NCBI RefSeq assembly: GCF_029626155.1
Contig: NZ_JARUBL010000001.1
Coordinates: 6,972,501-7,036,500, forward strand
Reading direction: 5' to 3'
From: Solwaraspora sp. WMMD1047
GTDB lineage: Bacteria; Actinomycetota; Actinomycetes; Mycobacteriales; Micromonosporaceae
Length of the DNA: 64,000 bases
The notes below the pieces were generated by a model. It was not told the DNA's origin. It did no database searches and was given only the letters and a program-made list of their open reading frames with translations. The translations under genes were made by a program, and so were the position numbers. Positions within the stretch are counted from its first letter, which is position 1. Every line of letters begins with the position of its first letter. Positions 9,040-17,139 of this stretch are shown here, in pieces.

Positions 9040-9435
9040 CTGTTCCTGTCCCCCCTTGCAGTCCAGCCGCCGGCCTGCAGCCGGCCGCCAGGCATCAACC
9101 CCCCGGGTCACCCGCGACAACCTCCCCCGAGGCACCACGGGCAACATGCGATTGCTCGCCGAACCATCATGCTCTGTAGTTAACTGATTACGCAACGTTG
9201 TCTGGCAAATCCATTAATCCGGACAAGCCTGGCCTTTCGTCCAGCAAGCCAGTAGTACCTACCCGGCCTCGATCGCCGAAAACGCTGCGGAGGCCCACCG
9301 AAGGGGGGAGACTCGGCAACGAGAGACCGCAACCGCACGCCAGGGGTTTGCGACTAGCACAACGAGGCCGGCCGCCCACAGGAAATGGGGAAATCCGCCG
9401 GAGACGCCCTCGGTGCCTTGTCGCGCGCTCTCCCG
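9040..9435. promoter_or_regulatory. Divergent wblA/ponA2 promoter region
   Basis: About 400 bp without a supportable gene. The centre (about 9150-9230) is clearly AT-richer than its flanks and contains CGCAACGTTGTC with a palindromic CAACGTTG core. Long upstream regions are typical of wblA. Individual promoter elements for wblA cannot be assigned with confidence. Confidence 0.5.
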
Positions 9436-9441
9436 TACCCT
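9436..9441 (+). promoter_or_regulatory. Putative -10 hexamer of a leaderless promoter
   Basis: TACCCT ends 6 nt before the GTG at 9448, the same arrangement as at the neighbouring housekeeping genes. It favours GTG 9448 over the ATG at 9457 as the ponA2 start. Confidence 0.38.
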
Positions 9442-9447
9442 GGCGAG

Positions 9448-11865
9448 GTGACCTGGATGCGGAAGCGTGACCACCACCTGCTGACGAACGCCGCGTCGCT
9501 GCTGATCTGCGGCCTGCTGGCCGGCGTGGTCGTGGCCGCCGCGGCGTTCCCCGCGGTGGCGCTCTCCGGCCTGGCCGCCAAGGCCGGGGCCGAGACCTTC
9601 GACAAGCTGCCCAGCGAGCTGACCGTCAAGAAGGCCCCGCAGATCAGCTATCTGTACGCCTCCGACGGCAAGACGCCGCTGGCCACCATGTACGACGAGA
9701 ACCGCCGGGACATCCCGCTCAAGGACATCTCGCCGATCATGCAGCAGGCCATCATCGCCGCCGAGGACCACGAGTTCTACAACCACAACGGCGTCGACAT
9801 GAAGGGCGTGGCCCGCGCGTTCGTCGCCAACAACAGCGCCGGCGCCACCCAGCAGGGCGCCTCCACCCTCACCATGCAGTACGTCCGGCTGGCCATCGCC
9901 TACTCGGCGACCCACCCGCAGGACGTGGTGGCGGCCACCGAGGACACCAGCGCCCGGAAACTGCGCGAGATGAAGTACGCCATGCAGATCGACGCGGACC
10001 TCTCCAAGGAAGAGATCCTGGAGCGCTACCTCAATCTCGCGCCGTTCGGCAACCAGGCGTACGGCGTCTTCGCCGCCAGCCAGGTCTACTTCGGCAAGCA
10101 CCCGAAGGACCTGAAGATCGAGGAAGCCGCGATGCTGGCCGGCATGGTCAAGGCGCCCTCGGCGTTCGACCCGACCACCAAGAGCGGTTACCCGCAGGCG
10201 GTGCAGCGCCGCGACTACGTCATCGACAACATGGTGGAGATCGGCGCGATCACGCCCGAGGAGGCCGCCACCGCCAAGGCGGTCAAGCTGACCGTCAAGG
10301 ACAAGCGCACGCCGAACGGCTGCGTGTCGGCGAACAAGAACCACTGGGGCTTCTTCTGCGACTTCTTCTACCGCTGGTGGATGGATCAGGAGACCTTCGG
10401 CGCCACCTCGTACGACCGGGAACGGCGGCTCAAGAGCGGCGGCTACAGCATCGTCACCACGCTGGACGTCAAGACCCAGCAGGCGGCCAAGGACTCGGTC
10501 GAGCGGAACCTGAAGACCGGCAACAAGAACGCGCTGATGGTCGCCGGGGTCGAGCCCGGTAACGGCCGGGTCCGCGCGCTGGCCGTCAACCGCAACTACA
10601 AGCTCGACGACCCGAACAAGCCGGCCAACAAGATCTCCAGTGACCCGGCGAAGGCCCGCAAGAAGATCCGCGGGACCTACCCGAACACCACGAACCCGCT
10701 GCTCACCGGCGGCGGGGACATCACCGGCTACCAGGCCGGCTCCGCGTTCAAGATCTTCACGGTCGTGGCCGCGCTGGAGAACGGCTACCCGCTGGCGACC
10801 TCGATCAACGCCAAGCCGGTCTACCAGTCGAACTACATCCTCGAATACAACGCACCGGCCGCCTGCCCGGGCACCAACAAGTACTGCCCGAAGAACGCCA
10901 GCGCGAGCATGGCCGGCGAGCACAACATGTGGAGCGCCTTCGGCTTCTCGGTGAACACCTTCTTCGTGCCGCTGCAGGAACAGGTCGGCACCGGCAAGGT
11001 GGTCGACGCCGCCCAGCGGATGGGCATCAAGTTCCGGTCCGGCGCGGACGCCCGGTTCGCCGCCAACGGTGTCGACCAGTGGGGCGCCTTCACCCTGGGC
11101 GTCTCCGCCACCACCCCGCTCGACCTGGCCAACGCGTACGCCACCCTGGCCGCCGACGGGAAGTACTGCGAGCCGATCCCGGTGCAGGAGATCCGCGACC
11201 AGGAGGGCAACAAGCTCGACGTCGCCAACCCGCGGTGCAACCAGGCGATCAAGACCGAGGTGGCCCGCGCCGCGGTGGACGTCGCCCGGTGCCCGGTCGG
11301 GGACCGCTCGTCGACCACCCGGTGCCGGACCGCGACCGCCGGCAACGTCCGCGGCATCGTCGGCAAGCCGGTGGCCGGCAAGAGCGGCACCACCGACTCG
11401 GAGAAGAGCGCGTCGCTGGTGGTGATGACCAAGCAGCTCGCGGTGGCCGGCATCCTCACCGACCCGGACTGGGCCCAGACGACCGCCGAGATGTCCCACA
11501 ACATCGTGAACCCGGGTGTCTACGAGACGCTGCGGGACGCGATGAAGGGCAAACCAGGCAAGGAGTTCACGCCGCCCAGCGGCAAGATCGTCAACGGTGA
11601 CCAGCGTTCCATCCCCGACGTCCGCTGCCAGTCCCTCGACTCCGCCAAGTCCCGGATCCGCGGCGCCGGCTTCGTCCCGGAGGTGCTCAGCACCCCCGTC
11701 GACTCCAGCTGCCCGGCCGGCACCGCCGCCGGCACCACGCCCAGCGGCCGCACCATCAAGGGCGGCCCGGTGATGATCGAGGTCAGCAACGGCAAGGGCG
11801 CCAACCAGTCCCCCGACCAGCCCGAACAGCCACCGGGCCGACCACCTGGCCGCCCCGGCCGCTGA
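9448..11865 (+). CDS. ponA2: Bifunctional class A penicillin-binding protein (PonA2-like) with PASTA domain
   Basis: About 805 residues; polymerises and cross-links peptidoglycan outside the membrane. One N-terminal transmembrane anchor is followed by a GT51 transglycosylase (catalytic Glu106 in EDHEFY, then QGASTLTMQY). The transpeptidase has the SxxK motif SAFK (Ser432), SVN (Ser501) and KSGT (Lys645). A PASTA domain lies near the C-terminus (IPDVRCQSLDSAKSRI), with a Pro/Gly tail after it. Paired Cys around the transpeptidase may form disulfides. PASTA plus gene order (whiB4 upstream, metallophosphoesterase downstream) match PonA2 of mycobacteria. Start: GTG 9448 follows TACCCT by 6 nt; ATG 9457 with GAGG upstream is the alternative, three residues shorter. 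Confidence 0.93.
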   Translation: MTWMRKRDHHLLTNAASLLICGLLAGVVVAAAAFPAVALSGLAAKAGAETFDKLPSELTVKKAPQISYLYASDGKTPLATMYDENRRDIPLKDISPIMQQAIIAAEDHEFYNHNGVDMKGVARAFVANNSAGATQQGASTLTMQYVRLAIAYSATHPQDVVAATEDTSARKLREMKYAMQIDADLSKEEILERYLNLAPFGNQAYGVFAASQVYFGKHPKDLKIEEAAMLAGMVKAPSAFDPTTKSGYPQAVQRRDYVIDNMVEIGAITPEEAATAKAVKLTVKDKRTPNGCVSANKNHWGFFCDFFYRWWMDQETFGATSYDRERRLKSGGYSIVTTLDVKTQQAAKDSVERNLKTGNKNALMVAGVEPGNGRVRALAVNRNYKLDDPNKPANKISSDPAKARKKIRGTYPNTTNPLLTGGGDITGYQAGSAFKIFTVVAALENGYPLATSINAKPVYQSNYILEYNAPAACPGTNKYCPKNASASMAGEHNMWSAFGFSVNTFFVPLQEQVGTGKVVDAAQRMGIKFRSGADARFAANGVDQWGAFTLGVSATTPLDLANAYATLAADGKYCEPIPVQEIRDQEGNKLDVANPRCNQAIKTEVARAAVDVARCPVGDRSSTTRCRTATAGNVRGIVGKPVAGKSGTTDSEKSASLVVMTKQLAVAGILTDPDWAQTTAEMSHNIVNPGVYETLRDAMKGKPGKEFTPPSGKIVNGDQRSIPDVRCQSLDSAKSRIRGAGFVPEVLSTPVDSSCPAGTAAGTTPSGRTIKGGPVMIEVSNGKGANQSPDQPEQPPGRPPGRPGR

Positions 11866-11878
11866 CCACCACGCACCA

Positions 11879-11921
11879 CGCCCGTCCGGGGGCCAGCCAC
11901 ACGGCGGGTCCCCGGCGGGCG
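11879..11921. terminator. Hairpin terminator between convergent ponA2 and YqeY gene
   Basis: Arms 11879-11891 and 11910-11921 pair over 12 bp with one bulged base and an 18-nt loop. It lies between two convergent stop codons, so it can serve both. There is no U-tract, as is common in actinobacteria. Confidence 0.65.
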
Positions 11922-11934
11922 TCTACGGCGCGGG

Positions 11935-12387
11935 TCAGCCGAGCTGACGGCGTACCTCCGCTGCCACCCGGCCGCCCTCGGCCCGGCCGGCCACCGCGGC
12001 CTGGGCCGCCTTCATGGCCGGGCCCATCTGGGCCTTGCCGCTGAAGCCGCCCGCGGCGAGTGCCCCCGCGACCAGCTCCGCCAGCTCCTCGTCGCCGAGC
12101 TGGCGGGGCAGGTAACGGTCAAGTACCTCACCCTCGGCGATCTCCTTGGCGGCCTGCTCGGTGCGGCCGGCGTCGGCGAACGCGGCGGCCGCCTCGCGGC
12201 GCTTCTTCGCCTCCCGGGTCAGCACCGCCAGCACCTCGTCGTCGGAGAGTTCCCGCTTCGCCTTCCCGGCCACCTCGGCGGTGCCGACGGCGGCCAGCGC
12301 CATCCGCAGGGTCGAGGTGGTCAGCTCGTCGCGGGCCTTCAGCGCGGTCCGCATGTCGGCGGTGAGGAGGTCCTTCAGAGTGCCCAT
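11935..12387 (-). CDS. GatB/YqeY domain protein
   Basis: A 150-residue, mostly helical YqeY-family protein, full length for the family. Recognisable segments are LRMALAAVGTAEV near the start, ELSDDEVLAVLTREAKKRREA in the middle and RYLPRQLGDEELAELV in the second half. The domain resembles the tail of the GatB amidotransferase subunit, which binds tRNA; the role of the stand-alone protein is unclear. The ATG at 12387 lacks a Shine-Dalgarno sequence but follows a TAGTTT hexamer by 8 nt. The gene is divergent from the metallophosphoesterase with only 25 bp between the start codons. Confidence 0.9.
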   Translation of the reverse strand: MGTLKDLLTADMRTALKARDELTTSTLRMALAAVGTAEVAGKAKRELSDDEVLAVLTREAKKRREAAAAFADAGRTEQAAKEIAEGEVLDRYLPRQLGDEELAELVAGALAAGGFSGKAQMGPAMKAAQAAVAGRAEGGRVAAEVRRQLG

Positions 12388-12395
12388 GGTCGGTC

Positions 12396-12405
12396 AAACT
12401 ACCCT
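12396..12405. promoter_or_regulatory. Overlapping divergent leaderless -10 elements
   Basis: On the minus strand TAGTTT (12396-12401) lies 8 nt before the YqeY ATG. On the plus strand TACCCT (12400-12405) lies 7 nt before the metallophosphoesterase ATG. The hexamers overlap by two bases, so the promoters should be mutually exclusive. Confidence 0.45.
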
Positions 12406-12412
12406 GGGCAGC

Positions 12413-13306
12413 ATGCGGAAGCGCACGGTATTACGTCTGGCCGCCGGCACCGTCGCGGCCGGCGCCGCCACCCTGGCGTACGCGTCACTTGTCGAGCGGA
12501 ACCTGTTCACCCTGCGGCGGTTCGACGTGCCGATGCTCGGCGCCGACGCCGAGCCGCTGCGCATCCTGCATCTGAGCGACCTGCACATGATGCCGGAGCA
12601 GCGCCGCAAGCAGCGCTGGGTAGCCTCGCTGGCGGCCACCGACCCGGACCTGGTGGTGGTCACCGGCGACAACATGGCCGACCCGGACGCGGTGCCCGGC
12701 ACGCTGCGCGCCCTGCAGCCGCTGCTGGACTTCCCCGGCGCCTTCGTCTTCGGCTCCAACGACTACCGGGGGCCGGTCTGGAAGAACCCGCTCAGCTACC
12801 TGCTGCCCGAGCGAGAGTACGTACAGGGCGTCGAGCTGCCGTACGAGGACCTGCGGGACGTCCTCACCGGCGCCGGCTGGGCCGACCTGAACAACGCCCG
12901 GACGACGGTCAAGGCCGGCGGCCGGACGATCGAGCTGGTCGGCGTCGACGACCCGCACGTCGAGCGGGACGACTACCCGGCGGTCGCCGGCCGGGTGTCT
13001 CCGGCGGCCGACCTGGCACTGGGGCTGACCCATTCGCCGGAGCCGCGGATTCTCGACCAGATGGCCGCAGACGGGTTCGAGCTGCTGCTCGCCGGCCACA
13101 CCCACGGTGGCCAGGTCTGTCTACCGTTCTTCGGCGCGCTGGTCACCAACTGCGAGCTGCCCCGGTCGATGGCGAAGGGCCTACACCGCTGGCCGGACTC
13201 GACTGCCTGGCTACACGTCTCCGCCGGGCTCGGCACCCACCCCACCGCCCCCATCCGCTTCGCCTGCCCCCCCGAAGCCACCCTCCTCACCTTGATCCCC
13301 CACTGA
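12413..13306 (+). CDS. Membrane-anchored metallophosphoesterase (Rv3683-like)
   Basis: A 297-residue calcineurin-like phosphoesterase. An N-terminal uncleaved signal/anchor (LAAGTVAAGAATLAYAS) is followed by the dimetal motifs HLSDLHMM (D-x-H), VVTGDNMAD (GD), FGSNDYRG (in place of GNHD) and LAGHTHGGQV near the end. It belongs to the YkuE/YaeI group of membrane-associated phosphodiesterases; the substrate is unknown, with cell-envelope lipids or nucleotides plausible. Neighbour ponA2 suggests an envelope role. The ATG at 12413 is 7 nt downstream of TACCCT with no ribosome-binding site, fitting a leaderless mRNA. A long hairpin follows the stop. Confidence 0.92.
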   Translation: MRKRTVLRLAAGTVAAGAATLAYASLVERNLFTLRRFDVPMLGADAEPLRILHLSDLHMMPEQRRKQRWVASLAATDPDLVVVTGDNMADPDAVPGTLRALQPLLDFPGAFVFGSNDYRGPVWKNPLSYLLPEREYVQGVELPYEDLRDVLTGAGWADLNNARTTVKAGGRTIELVGVDDPHVERDDYPAVAGRVSPAADLALGLTHSPEPRILDQMAADGFELLLAGHTHGGQVCLPFFGALVTNCELPRSMAKGLHRWPDSTAWLHVSAGLGTHPTAPIRFACPPEATLLTLIPH

Positions 13307-13313
13307 CCCTCTC

Positions 13314-13373
13314 GATCTTGGTAACTATCGGCCCTCCTGAGGGCTATCCTGAGGGCCAGCAGCTACCAAGATC
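13314..13373 (+). terminator. Long imperfect hairpin after the metallophosphoesterase gene
   Basis: Outer arms GATCTTGGTA (13314-13323) and TACCAAGATC (13364-13373) pair perfectly. An inner stem pairs GGCCCTC (13330-13336) with GAGGGCC (13351-13357). It begins 7 nt after the stop codon, so it most likely terminates transcription. It could also be a dispersed intergenic repeat. Confidence 0.6.
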
Positions 13374-13445
13374 TAGTTGTGGGCGCGGCACGGGGATACC
13401 GAATTGGTCCGTGGGGGGTGGTGGGCTAGTATTGCTCGGCACGCT

Positions 13446-13519
<74 letters not shown>

Positions 13520-13526
13520 CAAAGAT

Positions 13527-13562
13527 GAGGCCCTGACCAGCAGGAATGCCGGTCAGGGCCTC
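13527..13562 (+). terminator. tRNA-Pro terminator
   Basis: A perfect 12-bp stem, GAGGCCCTGACC (13527-13538) with GGTCAGGGCCTC (13551-13562), and a 12-nt loop. The distal arm overlaps the 25-bp direct repeat that bounds the island. Confidence 0.8.
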
Positions 13563-13578
13563 ACGTCTGTCTATGGGA
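13554..13578 (+). repeat. Left copy of 25-bp direct repeat (candidate att site)
   Basis: It matches 20642-20666 at 24 of 25 positions (C/T at the 14th base). It starts inside the tRNA-Pro terminator. Confidence 0.6.
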
Positions 13579-13664
13579 CCTCGAACCATCCCCCGGAAAC
13601 CAGTTCCGGTCCAGGGGCCGCTGCCGCCAGGCTTCCATGTCGGCCAGGACGCTGTCGGTGACCA

Positions 13665-13970
13665 GTGTCGACCAAGACGTCGACCCGCCCGTCCTGCCCA
13701 ACGCGCCTGAAACGGCGATGCTGCGCGTGCACAGCCGGCACGAGGATTCCCCCCGCGGTCGCCGACGCCCTGTCCAGGGCCGCTCGTGACCACCGTGCGG
13801 CGGTGATGGTCCTCGGCTCGCGGGGACGCTCCGCAATCCGCGAGATCATGCTCGGTAGCGTCGCCATGAGCACGCTGCATCGAGTGCACCGCTTGGTGAT
13901 GGTCGTTCCCGCCCACGAGGCGACCGACGCCATCACGCAACCCGATTCGCGACGGAGGGCGGCGCGATGA
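13665..13970 (+). pseudogene. Universal stress protein (UspA) C-terminal fragment
   Basis: From about base 13740 the frame encodes PPAVADALSRAARDHRAA, then VMVLGSRGRSAIREIMLGS, then HRLVMVVPAHE. This is the UspA C-terminal pattern with the G-x2-G-x9-GS nucleotide-loop style motif. The N-terminal half of a ~140-residue Usp domain is missing or scrambled; residues before ~25 show no Usp similarity. The frame ends in an ATGA overlap with a second UspA fragment. It is probably a remnant of a tandem Usp gene. Confidence 0.65.
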
Positions 13971-14119
13971 CCGGTCGCGTTCTCGTACTCGGCACGAGAG
14001 GACGGCCCACACTGACCGAACTGGTGCTCGGGTCGATCAGCCGGGCCTGCCTGACCCACGCGCACTGTCCGATCGTGGTGATCCGATCAGACACTCAACT
14101 GCGTCGCTCCCTGATGTGA
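13967..14119 (+). pseudogene. Second UspA C-terminal fragment
   Basis: A 50-residue frame starting at the ATG that overlaps the previous stop. RVLVLGTRGRPTLTELVLGS followed by CPIVVIRSD matches the end of a Usp domain. Two Usp C-termini in a row suggest decay of a gene with two Usp domains or of two tandem genes. Its TGA overlaps the GTG of the GH65 fragment. Confidence 0.6.
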
Positions 14120-14343
14120 CCTCCCGCGACCCCACGACGGCTGAGCGTTCGTGCGGGCTGTGCTGCCTGACCGGTGACGAGTGGCTGCTGCGCTACGAGG
14201 GCTTCGACGCGTCCGCCGAGGGGACGCGGGAGGCATTGCTGGCGCTGGGCAACGGCTCTCAGATGACCCGCGGCGCGGCCCCCGGCATCGTCGGCACGAC
14301 GGCTCGTGGAGCAAATCGCGCGATGCCCGGGCCCGCCCGGTAG
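14116..14343 (+). pseudogene. N-terminal fragment of a GH65-type glycoside phosphorylase/hydrolase
   Basis: 75 residues. The segment WLLRYEGFDASAEGTREALL followed by ALGNGSQMTRGAAP matches the start of GH65 proteins (trehalose/maltose/kojibiose phosphorylase type), where the domain opens with a Trp, 'E..reslltlGNG' and 'tRG'. The remaining ~700 residues, including the catalytic (alpha/alpha)6 barrel, are absent. The GTG start overlaps the preceding stop (GTGA), so the ancestral arrangement was Usp followed by GH65. Confidence 0.6.
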
Positions 14344-14471
14344 GCAAGCGTGGCGGTCTGCCGACGCGCGGTGATCCGCGCCATCATCTGGCCACTGTTC
14401 AACGGTGCCGCTCGACCCCCGCCTACGCCGGCCCGGCCAGAGGGCGACTGCACGACGCGCGTTCGCCCACC
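14344..14471. other. Unassigned junction sequence
   Basis: Between the truncated GH65 start and the SDR stop. No frame shows recognisable similarity; it is probably a rearrangement scar. Confidence 0.4.
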
Positions 14472-15224
14472 TCACCGGGCAAGATAGCCGCCGTCGACAT
14501 ACAACTCGGAGCCGGTGACGAACGACGCGTCATCGCTGGCGAGGAACGCCACGCAGGCGGCCACCTCTGGCGGCTGACCCAGCCGCCCGAGCGGCGTAAG
14601 GTCGACCATCGTCTTCTCCATATCGGCGACCTTCGCCGGATCCAGGATCGGGGTGTCGATGAAGCCGGGATGGACCGAGTTGACCCGAATCCCATCCTGC
14701 GCCCAGTGCAGGGCCGCGTTCTTACTCAGAACCCGAACCGCTCCCTTGGCGGCGTGGTATGCCGGCGAGGCTCCAAACCCGCCGCAACTCCCAAAGATCG
14801 AACTAATGTTGATCACCGATGCGTGACCGGAGACCTTCAGCAGCTCCGCCGCGGCCTTCAGCCCGAGAAAAACGCTGGTCTGATTCACCGCGACCGTTCG
14901 GGCGTAGTCCGCCTGGGTGGTCTCCTCGATCGGTTTGACATCGCCGATGCCCGCGTTGTTGACCAGGATGTCCAGCCCACCGAACTCGTCCACCGTACGG
15001 CGCACCACCACCTGCCAGTCGGCCTCATCGGCAACATCATGATGGACGAAGAACGCTCGGCCGCCACCGTCACAGATCTCGGCCGCTACCGTCTGCCCGA
15101 CCTCGTCCTGGATGTCCGTAACCACCACCCCCGCGCCCTCGTCAGCCAGCCTGTAGGCACTGGCCCGCCCGATCCCGCTAGCCCCGCCGGTGACAAGCGC
15201 CACCCTCCCCCGCAAACGATTCAT
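14472..15224 (-). CDS. Short-chain dehydrogenase/reductase (classical SDR)
   Basis: A 250-residue NAD(P)-dependent oxidoreductase. The cofactor motif is TGGASGIG (residues 12-19), the structural motif NNAG is at 89-92, and the catalytic tetrad is Asn114, Ser142, Tyr156 and Lys160. Asp37 at the end of beta-2 (VVVTDIQD) suggests NAD preference. It resembles 3-alpha/20-beta-hydroxysteroid dehydrogenase-type enzymes, but the substrate is not deducible. The ATG at 15224 has AGGGAG seven bases upstream; the longer frame before it is non-homologous. An 18-bp palindrome lies just upstream of the ribosome-binding site. Confidence 0.92.
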   Translation of the reverse strand: MNRLRGRVALVTGGASGIGRASAYRLADEGAGVVVTDIQDEVGQTVAAEICDGGGRAFFVHHDVADEADWQVVVRRTVDEFGGLDILVNNAGIGDVKPIEETTQADYARTVAVNQTSVFLGLKAAAELLKVSGHASVINISSIFGSCGGFGASPAYHAAKGAVRVLSKNAALHWAQDGIRVNSVHPGFIDTPILDPAKVADMEKTMVDLTPLGRLGQPPEVAACVAFLASDDASFVTGSELYVDGGYLAR

Positions 15225-15236
15225 GATTCGCTCCCT

Positions 15237-15254
15237 TCGCACTGCGCAGTGCGA
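15237..15254. promoter_or_regulatory. 18-bp perfect palindrome upstream of the SDR gene
   Basis: TCGCACTGCGCAGTGCGA is self-complementary and ends 13 bp before the SDR start codon, next to the ribosome-binding site. A further GCAGTGCA half-site follows. Size and position fit an operator for a TetR-type repressor, but no such regulator adjoins the gene. Confidence 0.5.
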
Positions 15255-15732
15255 TGCAGTGCAGCTGGGTACCCGGCCTGCAAAGCCATGCACCCTCGTG
15301 CGGCCCACTGTCCGGGCGCAATACCGGCAGGCTCCCCAACTCCGGAACTGCGACGCGGACTTCGCCCCTCGCTCGGCGAGACGCGGAACCGCGCACATGC
15401 CACTCCCATGCCGTCAACCCGCTGGACCCGTCAACCGAAGTACCTGATCACCATGGGTGGAGCGGAACACGCTGAACGTCACGCCCGTCAACACCCTGGC
15501 TCCGCCAGGTCCGCCAGGACCAATGCCACAGCGTCCCCGGGCCAAACGCCCGCAAGCTCCAGCTGACAGCCCCACGCCGTTAAGCGGTCAGGTTCGGTCA
15601 GGTGGGGATGATGTCTGAGATGTCCAAGACCGACCCGACGACCTCCGCACCGCCCTCGACGCCATCCAGGGCACGCACCAACTTGCCCAAGTCGGGTTGG
15701 ACAAGCGGGATGCCTCGGTGAGGCCCGATGCG
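15255..15732. other. Intergenic region between SDR and amidohydrolase genes
   Basis: About 480 bp between the divergent SDR promoter and the 3' end of the amidohydrolase gene. No frame shows a convincing family pattern. Composition shifts toward lower G+C near 15720. Confidence 0.4.
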
Positions 15733-16896
15733 TCAGACCTTTATTCTGAACAGATTCTCGGCATTTCGGAACGCGATCTTTTCCTTGTCCTCACGCGGAA
15801 GATTGACTGCCCGGAACCAGTCGGTTCCTTCTTTGATGCTTGCGAAGGGATAGTCGGTTGCGAACATCACGCGATCTACGCTGATGTATTTCAGCAAGAG
15901 ATGGAGCAGATTGTCCTGGAAGAACGCGCTGGTTGTGAACCAGAAGTTGTCCTGGAAGTACTGCCCGAAGGGCTTCTCCAGCGAGTCTTCGGTCGGCTCG
16001 CCCATGTCTCCGACGATCCGCTCGTAGTAGAAGGGAAGACCTTCGCCCATATGGCCGATGATGACCTTCAGTTTGGGGAACCTGTCGAAAACGCCGTACG
16101 CGATCATCCGGATGCATTGGGTCAGCACCTCCTGGTGCCAGCCATATCCAGACCCACTGAAAATGTAGTCCTGGTACTCTTCCGTGTACTGAGACCGTGT
16201 GGTGCTGTAGTAGATCTGGAAGATCTCGTCAGCTGGATAGCCGGGATGCAGGTAGATCGGCACATCGAGAGCTTCGGCGCGCGCCAGCACAGGCTCGAAA
16301 TCGGGATGATCGAGGAACTTCTTCGCGATGTGCCCGTTGGTCAGTGCTCCCAAGAAACCGTCTTGCTTAACCGAGCGTTCCAGTTCGTCCGCCGCCGCCT
16401 CCGGGCTCTGCAAGGGCAAAGTGGCAAAAGCCTGGAAACGGCCCGGATAACTGGCGATTGGCCCTTCCACGAGTTGCCGGTTGAGACGATAGGCAAGGTC
16501 GATGCCCCTTTGCCCAGGGACATTTTGCACGGACGGCGTATGAGCAGAGAGGATTTGAACATTGAGTCCCCCCTCGTCCATATCGCCGATGCGGCGTTCG
16601 CCCAGATCCGAAAGACCGATCTCCTCAAGGAACGCTATGTGATCCTCGTTGATGGAGTTCAGCTGCAACAACGTGGGAGTCGAAAAGGTCTCCTCCGTGC
16701 CGATGAACTTCAGATCCTGGTCACGAAGCGCGATGTCTTTCTCGCTGAGGGAGGTTTCCGGGTCCTCCTTGTCGTCGGTGCATGACGCGAGTGCCGCCGC
16801 GGACAATCCAACGCCAGCGCCGATTGCGGCCGCGCGAGTGATAAAGCTGCGGCGCCCAATCAACGGTTTCGCTGTGCCTTGCTCGATCGGTCTCAT
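15733..16896 (-). CDS. Tat-exported lipoprotein amidohydrolase (LigW/gamma-resorcylate decarboxylase-like)
   Basis: A 387-residue amidohydrolase-2 (TIM-barrel) protein. The N-terminus RRSFITRAAAIGAG...LASC is a twin-arginine signal ending in a lipobox Cys, so the enzyme should fold in the cytoplasm and be anchored outside. Metal-site motifs visible are EETF (residues ~68-71, the E-x-x variant of the usual H-x-H), YLHPGYP, IIGHMGEG and FATDYPF (metal Asp). This matches the decarboxylase branch (5-carboxyvanillate/gamma-resorcylate type), where catalysis is non-hydrolytic. The gene is visibly AT-richer than its neighbours, with many A/T-ending codons, indicating transfer. AAAGGAG precedes the ATG, which overlaps a 28-codon ORF. 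Confidence 0.85.
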   Translation of the reverse strand: MRPIEQGTAKPLIGRRSFITRAAAIGAGVGLSAAALASCTDDKEDPETSLSEKDIALRDQDLKFIGTEETFSTPTLLQLNSINEDHIAFLEEIGLSDLGERRIGDMDEGGLNVQILSAHTPSVQNVPGQRGIDLAYRLNRQLVEGPIASYPGRFQAFATLPLQSPEAAADELERSVKQDGFLGALTNGHIAKKFLDHPDFEPVLARAEALDVPIYLHPGYPADEIFQIYYSTTRSQYTEEYQDYIFSGSGYGWHQEVLTQCIRMIAYGVFDRFPKLKVIIGHMGEGLPFYYERIVGDMGEPTEDSLEKPFGQYFQDNFWFTTSAFFQDNLLHLLLKYISVDRVMFATDYPFASIKEGTDWFRAVNLPREDKEKIAFRNAENLFRIKV

Positions 16897-16979
16897 GCGA
16901 TGGGCTCCTTTTGCTGTTCTGCGTAGTGCGAGTCGGTGAGTTCGTGGAACAGGCCGAGGAGTTCGTCCTCAAGGGTCAT
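16893..16979 (-). CDS. 28-residue ORF coupled to the amidohydrolase gene
   Basis: Starts MTLEDELLGLFHELTD and ends EPIA, with GGAG five bases upstream. Its TGA overlaps the amidohydrolase ATG (ATGA). It is too short for a known domain. It may be a translational-coupling leader or the surviving end of a truncated upstream gene. It lies directly downstream of transposase-scarred sequence. Confidence 0.4.
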   Translation of the reverse strand: MTLEDELLGLFHELTDSHYAEQQKEPIA

Positions 16980-17139
16980 GACAGCTCCGTGCGGAGTCGA
17001 CGGTGCACGGGCGTGGCGCGACATGGCCGGCCCGTCGCTTGCCAGAGGTCGAGTGGTGGCGAGGTCTCTTCGTAGCCTGAACGCTAGGACCTACTCCGTC
17101 GTGTCTCGTCGTACCGCGGTCGTCGATCCTGGAAGGGAG

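Noticed and set aside
9259-11499. 746-residue minus-strand frame opposite ponA2
   Set aside because: Compositional shadow; ponA2 has all catalytic motifs on the other strand.
13314-13373. Small RNA gene
   Set aside because: The long hairpin starts 7 nt after a stop codon and is simplest as a terminator or dispersed repeat; no promoter is seen.
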